A stretch of DNA of 8,465 bases, from assembly GCA_947388575.1 (NCBI GenBank), contig CANDSI010000036.1, forward strand, positions 1 through 8,465, in the 5' to 3' direction. The DNA comes from an uncultured Mycoplasma sp. GTDB taxonomy: Bacteria > Bacillota_I > Bacilli_A > RF39 > UBA660. This document shows, in pieces, positions 1 through 4,387 of this stretch (position 1 is the stretch's first letter; every line of letters starts with the position of its first letter). The notes below the pieces were generated by a model. That model worked only from the letters and a program-made list of their open reading frames with translations, did no database searches and was not told the origin of the DNA. The position numbers were made by a program, and so were the translations under genes.

Positions 1-291
1 TTAAAGGTAGGATTAATCACAGCAGATGAAGTAGAGTTTGCAGGAGGAAAGAATGAAAATAATACATCATACTACTTGTACAATGGACAGCACTACTGGA
101 CTATGTCTCCGTTTAGCTGGTATAACTATGGCGGTGCTCACGTGTTCTTTGTGACTGGTAATGGCCACCTCAGCTACAGCTACGTGAACAACACCGCTTA
201 TGGTTTGCGCCCAGTAATAAATCTGAAAGCTGATACACTATTCGCAGCAGGAGGAACAGGAACGCAATCAAATCCATATGTTGTGTCTTGA
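1..291 (+). CDS. 3' end of a C-type-lectin-like, probable DGR variable protein (partial)
   Basis: The frame is open from base 1, so the gene starts upstream; 96 residues and a TGA stop (directly followed by TAA) are present. The fragment reads VGLITADEVEFAGG near its start, then YYLYNGQHYWTMSP, a variable-looking stretch, GLRPVINLKAD, and a Gly-rich end (GGTGTQSNPYVVS). An aromatic 'YWTMSP' block, a variable middle and a terminal 'GLRPVI' strand fit the C-terminal lobe of C-type-lectin/FGE-like folds, used by bacterial surface or phage-encoded binding proteins and by DGR targets. No membrane anchor or catalytic residue is seen in this part. Bases 112-213 differ sharply in composition from the rest of the gene (separate entry). 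The ligand and cell location are unknown. I am confident it is coding, moderately confident of the fold, and less so that it is a DGR target, because no reverse transcriptase is in view. Confidence 0.8.
   Translation, partial: LKVGLITADEVEFAGGKNENNTSYYLYNGQHYWTMSPFSWYNYGGAHVFFVTGNGHLSYSYVNNTAYGLRPVINLKADTLFAAGGTGTQSNPYVVS
112..213 (+). other. Candidate DGR variable region inside the lectin-like gene
   Basis: Bases 121-210 contain 45 G+C out of 90, against 21 of 60 in bases 1-60 and 14 of 60 in bases 2041-2100. Of the 30 codons from 112 to 201, 26 end in C or T, 15 end in C and none ends in A, in a genome that otherwise favours A/T-ending codons. The codons include AGC, AAC, GGC, CAC, TTC, CTC, TAC and ACC, which is what adenine-specific mutagenesis of AAC/AAT codons in a template repeat would produce. 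The stretch lies at the 3' end of a lectin-like gene, where DGR variable regions sit. The exact edges are a guess, and no template repeat or reverse transcriptase is in the window. Confidence 0.5.
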
Positions 292-310
292 TAAATAAAG
301 AGGTTTTGGT

Positions 311-469
311 ATGAAGTTTAAGATAGAAGACAAGGATGAATATATATTTCGTAATATAAGATTTAGTAAAGAACTCTTTAATGAGATAAATAGGGTTAAA
401 GGGAAAAATACTTTTACTAAGTTTGTTATAGAAGCTATTAAATATGCAATAGATAATTTAGAGGAATAG
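311..469 (+). CDS. Small ribbon-helix-helix (Arc/CopG-like) protein, 52 aa
   Basis: A 52-residue frame begins with ATG at 311 behind an AAAGAGG ribosome binding site (297-303, 7 bases away) and stops at TAG 467-469. Residues 11-18 (YIFRNIRF) look like the short DNA-contacting strand. Residues 19-30 (SKELFNEINRVK) fit helix A, and 34-50 (TFTKFVIEAIKYAIDNL) fit helix B, with the polar turn between them. This order is typical of MetJ/Arc/CopG ribbon-helix-helix proteins, which dimerise and often act as repressors or antitoxins. It follows the lectin-like gene by 19 bases, so the two are probably cotranscribed, and a terminator closes the unit. No toxin gene lies beside it. It could be an autoregulator of the variable-protein unit or a remnant; the target is not known. 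Confidence 0.7.
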   Translation: MKFKIEDKDEYIFRNIRFSKELFNEINRVKGKNTFTKFVIEAIKYAIDNLEE

Positions 470-487
470 TTAATATTTCTCTTTTTT
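461..487 (+). terminator. Rho-independent terminator overlapping the RHH stop codon
   Basis: Bases 461-468 (GAGGAATA) pair with 474-481 (TATTTCTC) as an 8-bp stem with one G-T wobble and a GTTAA loop. A run of six T (482-487) follows. The stem's left arm contains the last two Glu codons of the upstream gene, and the loop holds the G of its TAG stop. It would end the transcript carrying the lectin-like and ribbon-helix-helix genes. Confidence 0.75.
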
Positions 488-492
488 AGTGA

Positions 493-521
493 TTGCTTTT
501 TTAATTTCTTTACGTTATAAT
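493..521 (+). promoter_or_regulatory. Promoter of the 550-1890 membrane-protein gene
   Basis: TTGCTT (493-498) and a perfect TATAAT (516-521) are separated by 17 bases, the optimal sigma-A spacing, although the -35 keeps only its TTG. Transcription would start near 528, followed by the AAAGGGG ribosome binding site at 534-540. The position directly after a terminator supports an independent transcription unit. Confidence 0.65.
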
Positions 522-549
522 TATGATAATAGTAAAGGGGCTGTAAATT

Positions 550-1890
550 ATGAATGGCAATAGTGAAAATAATAATGAAGAAATTAATGCGGTTTCTTTA
601 GGAAGTGTAGATAACGGAACTCAAAATTTAAATGTTCCAATTGGTGATATTCCACCTGTTACTCCAATTCCTGAAGAGCCAATGGATACTTTAGGTGATA
701 CACCTAGTTTGAATGTTACAAATGAACAACCAGCATCTATTGCGCCAGAAACTATAAAAGAACCTACTCCTGAAGTTGTAACTCCTGTGCAATCTGATAT
801 AAATTCTATACCTAATGTATCACCTTTGGAACCAGTAGCGCCTATTAATTATGATATTCCAGAAGTTATAGATAATATGCCAGTATTTAATGATATTGGT
901 ACTGTGCCACCAATTAGTGATATTCCAGCGGTAAATAATGTCATTGCAGAGCCTGCTGTTCCTGGGTCTCCTAAGAAAAAAGGAATGAATAAAACATTAT
1001 TTGTTGTGATTATAATTCTAGCTTTATGTTTAGTAGGTGGTGGAGTATATGTACTTCTTAATAAAGCTAATAGTAAACCTCAGGTTTCTACTAAGTTAGT
1101 TAAAATTGAAGCGGGATCTGTTGTATCTACTAATATAAAAGATTATGCAGTTTTTAAAAATATGGATAGTTCAACTTGTAATTTTGATACTTCAGAAATT
1201 ACAGATACTACTAAGGTGGGAGCTGAGTATAAATTTATAATAACTTGTGGAGATAAATCATATCAAGGTAAAGCTAAAATTGTAGATACTACACCGCCTG
1301 ATATAACTCTTAAAGAAGTTAATGTTGCAGTTAATGAAGAAGTTACTGCTGAAGAATTTATCGCTGAATGTAAAGATGCGACTCAATGTAGTTATAGTTT
1401 TAAGGATGAAGCTAAATTAAAAGACTATTTAAGTGCAGCAGCTTCTTATCATATACCAATCATTGTTACAGATGAAGCTGGTAATCAAAAGGAAGTTACA
1501 GGTATTTTAAATGTTAGTGAAAATGTTACTAGTATGGCAGTTGTATGTTCTAAGACAAATGATAGCTATGAAGAAGTTAATAAATTTGGTTTAATTGACG
1601 AAGATATGTCTTTTAATAAGTCGACTAAGCGAGTTTATACTTTTAAAATTAGTACTAAAGAAGAATATGAAAAATTGAAAGTTGAAAATAAAGATAAGAA
1701 AGAAGTTAGTTATTTAGATGTAACTGGTGTTCCAACTTTTGATGATGATTCTTTGACACTTACTTTAACTAAGAAGATTGCTTATAGTGATTTAGTTAGC
1801 GAGATTGGTTCAGAAGTTCCTAGTTCTTATGGTGAACTAAAACAATTTTTTGAATTAAAAGATTATACTTGTAGCATAGGTTATTTTTAA
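550..1890 (+). CDS. Single-pass membrane protein with Pro/acid-rich cytoplasmic tail and Ig-like extracellular region
   Basis: The protein has 446 residues and starts at ATG 550, with AAAGGGG 9 bases upstream. Residues 1-140 are low-complexity, rich in Pro, Asn, Asp and Glu, and contain three DIPxV-type motifs (33-37, 102-106, 124-128). There is no signal peptide; a KKK cluster (142-144) precedes one hydrophobic segment (about 148-170), so the N-terminus should be inside and the C-terminus outside. The outer part seems to hold three domains: about 178-246, about 247-323 opening with DTTPP (a common start of bacterial Ig-like repeats) and about 325-446. Each carries exactly two Cys (210/233, 274/280, 333/441), suggesting disulfides. 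Residues 306-316 (VTDEAGNQKEV) match the usual last strand of Ig-like/HYR-type repeats. It stands alone between its own promoter and terminator. I do not recognise a named family; a surface or envelope role is inferred from topology. Confidence 0.85.
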   Translation: MNGNSENNNEEINAVSLGSVDNGTQNLNVPIGDIPPVTPIPEEPMDTLGDTPSLNVTNEQPASIAPETIKEPTPEVVTPVQSDINSIPNVSPLEPVAPINYDIPEVIDNMPVFNDIGTVPPISDIPAVNNVIAEPAVPGSPKKKGMNKTLFVVIIILALCLVGGGVYVLLNKANSKPQVSTKLVKIEAGSVVSTNIKDYAVFKNMDSSTCNFDTSEITDTTKVGAEYKFIITCGDKSYQGKAKIVDTTPPDITLKEVNVAVNEEVTAEEFIAECKDATQCSYSFKDEAKLKDYLSAAASYHIPIIVTDEAGNQKEVTGILNVSENVTSMAVVCSKTNDSYEEVNKFGLIDEDMSFNKSTKRVYTFKISTKEEYEKLKVENKDKKEVSYLDVTGVPTFDDDSLTLTLTKKIAYSDLVSEIGSEVPSSYGELKQFFELKDYTCSIGYF

Positions 1891-1915
1891 GAGATAGATA
1901 TATCTCTTTTCTTTT
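1889..1915 (+). terminator. Rho-independent terminator after the membrane-protein gene
   Basis: AAGAGATA (1889-1896) pairs perfectly with TATCTCTT (1901-1908) around a GATA loop, and the right arm continues into a TTTTCTTTT tail ending at 1915. The stem begins with the last two bases of the TAA stop. It separates this gene from the two-component system downstream. Confidence 0.8.
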
Positions 1916-1979
1916 ATATATAATAAAAATAAAAAACATATTAATAATACATTTAAAAAGGTGGAAATGTATATAAATT

Positions 1980-2009
1980 TTCATTTATTTTTCACAAATC
2001 TGTTATAAT
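1980..2009 (+). promoter_or_regulatory. Two-component-system promoter with two TTCAY half-sites
   Basis: A perfect extended -10 (TG at 2001-2002, then TATAAT at 2004-2009) lacks a good -35 at 17 bases. In its place are TTCAT (1980-1984) and TTCAC (1991-1995), spaced exactly 11 bp apart. That is the period of tandem sites bound by OmpR/PhoB-family regulators, which commonly activate promoters with poor -35 boxes. The gene driven encodes such a regulator, so autoregulation is likely, though inferred. The predicted start near 2016 gives a leader of only about 15 bases. Confidence 0.6.
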
Positions 2010-2030
2010 ATATATTTGGGAAGTGATGCC

Positions 2031-2693
2031 ATGAAAATTTTAGTATGTGATGACGAAACTTTAATTAGAGATGTTATAAGAGAATATTTATTAATGGATA
2101 ATTATGAAGTGTTGGAAGCTAGTAACGGTTTAGATGCGATAGATGTTGTAAAAAATAATGATATTGATTTGATTATTATGGATATAATGATGCCTAAAAT
2201 GGATGGTTATCAGGCAATAAAAGAAATTAAAAAAATAAAAGATATTCCTTTTATTGTATTGTCAGCAAGAAGTGAAGAATTTGATAAACTAATTGGTTTT
2301 GATCTGGGAATTGACGATTTTGTAACTAAGCCTTTTTCACCAAAAGAATTAGTAGCTAGAATTAAAGCAGTAACAAAAAGATTACAAAATGAAGTTATTA
2401 CATATAAATATCAATCTTTAGAATTAAATGATTCGGCTCATGAAGTAACAATTGATAAAGAATTAGTTATGTTAACTCCAAAAGAATATGATTTATTAAA
2501 ATATTTGTTTCAAAATAAAAATATAGCTTTATCTAGAGAAACTATTTTAGCTAGTGTATGGGGATATGATTTTTTTGGAGATGAACGTACTGTTGATACA
2601 CATGTAAAAACACTTAGAAATAATTTGGGTAAATATAGAGATATAATTAAAACTATTAGAGGAATGGGGTATAAACTTGAGATTCGGGAATAA
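2031..2693 (+). CDS. OmpR/PhoB-family response regulator
   Basis: A 220-residue DNA-binding response regulator, the usual length for the family. The receiver domain (1-118) has the acidic pair D7/D8, the phosphoacceptor D51 in IIMDIMMP, S78 (LSA) and K100 (TKPFSP). A winged-helix domain follows (about 122-220), with LTPKEYDLL at 148-156 and the recognition-helix motif RTVDTHVKTLR at 186-196. ATG 2031 is preferred over the in-frame TTG at 2016, because GGAAGTGAT (2019-2027) matches the 16S tail consensus and is correctly spaced for the ATG but would lie inside the longer version. The gene overlaps the downstream kinase gene, its cognate partner. Upstream TTCAY repeats suggest it regulates itself. 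The domain layout resembles PhoB/PhoP/WalR, but the sequence alone does not show which stimulus it serves. Confidence 0.95.
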   Translation: MKILVCDDETLIRDVIREYLLMDNYEVLEASNGLDAIDVVKNNDIDLIIMDIMMPKMDGYQAIKEIKKIKDIPFIVLSARSEEFDKLIGFDLGIDDFVTKPFSPKELVARIKAVTKRLQNEVITYKYQSLELNDSAHEVTIDKELVMLTPKEYDLLKYLFQNKNIALSRETILASVWGYDFFGDERTVDTHVKTLRNNLGKYRDIIKTIRGMGYKLEIRE

Positions 2694-4065
2694 AATTAGT
2701 AGTATCAATTTTAAAACTTTAATTTATTTAATAGTTTTTAGTGTTACAATTTTAATTTTCTTAATGGTTTCGCAAACTCTATTGCTTAAATATTCTTATG
2801 AAAAATATCAAACAAAGAAAATTAAGAATATTGCTAAAAATATATATAAATTAGATTCTTTAGAAATGGTTAATGAATTAGAAACGATAGCTTATGAAAA
2901 TAGTGTTTGCATAGAATATTATTTAGATTCAAGTGATAAAATACTTTATAATACTTTAATGGTAGGGTGTGGCCTTAATAAAAATAATAGTCAAATTATT
3001 AACTTAATTAATGATATTAGAAACTCCAATAAAGAAATACAACATATTAAACTTGTTAATAAAACTAATAACACGAAAGCTTTACTTTCTGGAATAAACG
3101 TACCCGATGGAACTATTTTTATTTATTCACCATTAGAAGATTTAGATGGAGCAAGTATTGTTTTAAAAGGACAACTTCTTTATATTACTTTGATAGTCAT
3201 AGTTTTAGCTTGTTTTATATCTTATTTTCTTAGCAATAAGATAACAGAACCTATTACAAAAATAACTAAAAAAGCTAAGGAATTAGGAGAAGGTAATTAT
3301 AATATTCACTTTGATAGTAGTGATGTTTTAGAAATAGATGAACTAGCTAATACATTAAATCATGTTAGTAATGATTTATCTAAAATAGATGAGTTACGTA
3401 GAGACTTAATGGCTAATGTTTCTCATGATCTTAAAACTCCTCTTACGATGATTAGAGCTTATGCAGAAATGGTAAGAGATATTTCTTATAAAGATAAAGA
3501 TAAAATGAATAAAGATCTTAATGTTATAATTGGTGAAACAGAAAGATTAAATATTTTGGTTAATGATATTTTAGATTTATCAAAAATGCAAGCGAATGCG
3601 GATGAACTTACTTTAGAAAAGTTTGATTTGTGTGAAGTTATTAAAGAGGTTATGACTCGCTATGATATTCTTAAAACTACTGAAGATTATAAATTTATAG
3701 TTGAATTACCAGAAAAAAGTGAAGTAACTGCAGATAAAAAGAAAATTATGCAGGTTATATATAATTTAATTAATAATGCGATTAATTATACAGGAGAAGA
3801 TAAAAAAGTTATAATTAGAGTTAAGAATACAAGAAAAGAATATATTGTAGAAATTGAAGATACTGGTAAAGGAATAAAGAAAGATGAAATACCTTATATT
3901 TGGGATAAATATTATAAGAGTGATAAAAAACATCAAAGGAATGTAGTGTCAACAGGTATAGGGCTTTCAATTGTAAAAGAAATACTTACTAAACATAAAT
4001 TTGATTATGGGGTTAAAAGTACATTAAAGCAAGGTTCTACATTTTATTTTAAAATTAGGAAATAA
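2677..4065 (+). CDS. HAMP sensor histidine kinase, partner of the upstream regulator
   Basis: A 462-residue membrane kinase. TM1 spans about 13-35 and an extracytoplasmic sensor about 36-164, with Cys78 and Cys98. TM2 spans about 166-186 and HAMP about 187-238. The HisKA domain carries phosphoacceptor H250 in VSHDLKTPL, and the catalytic domain has an N box (YNLINNAINYT, 362-372), G1 (DTGKGI, 395-400), F-box-like WDKYYK (409-414) and G2 (TGIGLSIV, 426-433). All catalytic motifs are intact. It autophosphorylates and passes phosphate to D51 of the regulator. The only early start is TTG 2677, inside the regulator gene (17-base overlap), with GGGG at 2666-2669 seven bases upstream; the first in-frame Met (residue 30) would cut through TM1. 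The overlap implies translational coupling. No PAS domain is seen and the signal is unknown. No clear terminator follows the stop. Confidence 0.94.
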   Translation: MRFGNKISSINFKTLIYLIVFSVTILIFLMVSQTLLLKYSYEKYQTKKIKNIAKNIYKLDSLEMVNELETIAYENSVCIEYYLDSSDKILYNTLMVGCGLNKNNSQIINLINDIRNSNKEIQHIKLVNKTNNTKALLSGINVPDGTIFIYSPLEDLDGASIVLKGQLLYITLIVIVLACFISYFLSNKITEPITKITKKAKELGEGNYNIHFDSSDVLEIDELANTLNHVSNDLSKIDELRRDLMANVSHDLKTPLTMIRAYAEMVRDISYKDKDKMNKDLNVIIGETERLNILVNDILDLSKMQANADELTLEKFDLCEVIKEVMTRYDILKTTEDYKFIVELPEKSEVTADKKKIMQVIYNLINNAINYTGEDKKVIIRVKNTRKEYIVEIEDTGKGIKKDEIPYIWDKYYKSDKKHQRNVVSTGIGLSIVKEILTKHKFDYGVKSTLKQGSTFYFKIRK

Positions 4066-4103
4066 ATTATTTAAATTAAAGAAAAGATGTAAACTATCAA
4101 ACA

Positions 4104-4146
4104 TTCACTAAAGTTTCACAGAATATTCACAAATTAGTAGTATACT
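4104..4146 (+). promoter_or_regulatory. Three TTCAC direct repeats at 11-bp steps plus -10 box
   Basis: TTCAC occurs at 4104-4108, 4115-4119 and 4126-4130, in exact 11-bp phase. A -10 box TATACT (4141-4146) follows ten bases after the last repeat. There is no recognisable -35, and the repeats cover the place where it should be. This is the layout of promoters activated by PhoB-type regulators, and the gene for one lies just upstream. The 37 bases between the kinase stop and the first repeat hold only AT-rich sequence. The downstream unit is a short RNA-like transcript. Binding by the neighbouring regulator is inferred. Confidence 0.6.
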
Positions 4147-4152
4147 TATAAA

Positions 4153-4271
4153 CATGAAAGGAGAAGTGATAGTTAGAATTAACATACACACTTTATAAAC
4201 CTATACAAGAAAAATAACATATAAACTCAAACTCACACTTTTTAAAGAGAAGGATTTAGCTTCTCTTTTTG
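4153..4271 (+). ncRNA. Candidate small RNA of about 120 nt, possibly controlled by the adjacent two-component system
   Basis: A promoter-like box (TATACT, 4141-4146) and a strong terminator (4244-4274) enclose about 120 bases with no substantial gene. The 5' end carries a GAAAGGAGAAGTGAT stretch that looks like a ribosome binding site, but it serves no credible start. Possible tiny frames are ATG 4154-4198 (MKGEVIVRINIHTL, nearly leaderless) or the same frame from GTG 4166. The middle is A-rich and probably unstructured. It contains the near-repeat CACACTTTATAAA (4187-4199) / CACACTTTTTAAA (4234-4246) and three TATAAAC words (4147, 4194, 4220). I do not recognise a known RNA family. A short leader peptide or an untranslated regulatory RNA would both fit. 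The start base is estimated from the -10 box. Confidence 0.45.
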
Positions 4272-4274
4272 TTT
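4244..4274 (+). terminator. Strong Rho-independent terminator closing the small RNA
   Basis: AAAGAGAAG (4244-4252) pairs perfectly with CTTCTCTTT (4260-4268) as a 9-bp stem around the loop GATTTAG. The run TTTTT (4266-4270), G and TTT follow. No gene with a normal reading frame ends just before it, so it must close either the short RNA or read-through from the kinase gene. Confidence 0.85.
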
Positions 4275-4327
4275 ATTTAAAAGTTTAATTTTTAAGTAGC
4301 TTAAGTAATAAATTTAATGTAAACTTA

Positions 4328-4356
4328 TTGCAAAAATATTCACATTATGTTAGACT
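4328..4356 (+). promoter_or_regulatory. Possible TTCAC-type promoter of the coiled-coil gene
   Basis: TTGCA (4328), TTCAC (4339) and TTAGA (4350) fall on an 11-bp step, but only the middle word matches the other sites well. The 10-mer AATATTCACA (4335-4344) is identical to 4122-4131 in the small-RNA promoter, and ATAGTTAGAAT recurs at 4358-4368 and 4169-4179. TAGACT (4351-4356) sits in the position of the small-RNA -10 box TATACT. This may be a decayed duplicate of that promoter or a weaker member of the same control group. The 57 bases between the terminator and this site show nothing else. Confidence 0.3.
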
Positions 4357-4387
4357 TATAGTTAGAATAGAAGAGGTGGCTGTTGAT

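Noticed and set aside
53..154. 33-codon out-of-frame ORF from ATG 53 with AGGAGG upstream
   Set aside because: The AGGAGG is simply the Ala-Gly-Gly codons of the lectin-like gene, and the product has no recognisable pattern.
40..255. GCAGGAGGA direct repeats (40-48 and 247-255) flanking the variable stretch
   Set aside because: Both encode an Ala-Gly-Gly run in frame; the repeat is short and explained by protein composition.
289..294. TGA TAA at the end of the first gene as a hint of the Mycoplasma code (TGA = Trp)
   Set aside because: Trp is written TGG throughout and no other gene has an in-frame TGA, so TGA is most simply a stop.
1967..2008. 13-codon ORF with AAGG upstream before the response regulator
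   Set aside because: It lies upstream of the predicted transcription start and its stop overlaps the -10 box, so it would not be in that mRNA.
2016..2030. TTG start five codons upstream for the response regulator
   Set aside because: The ribosome binding site GGAAGTGAT at 2019-2027 would be inside the gene; ATG 2031 also gives the typical MKILVCDDE start.
4328..4387. TTG start 20 codons upstream for the coiled-coil gene
   Set aside because: The binding site GAGGTG (4373-4378) would be inside the gene, no site precedes the TTG, and the stretch looks like promoter DNA.
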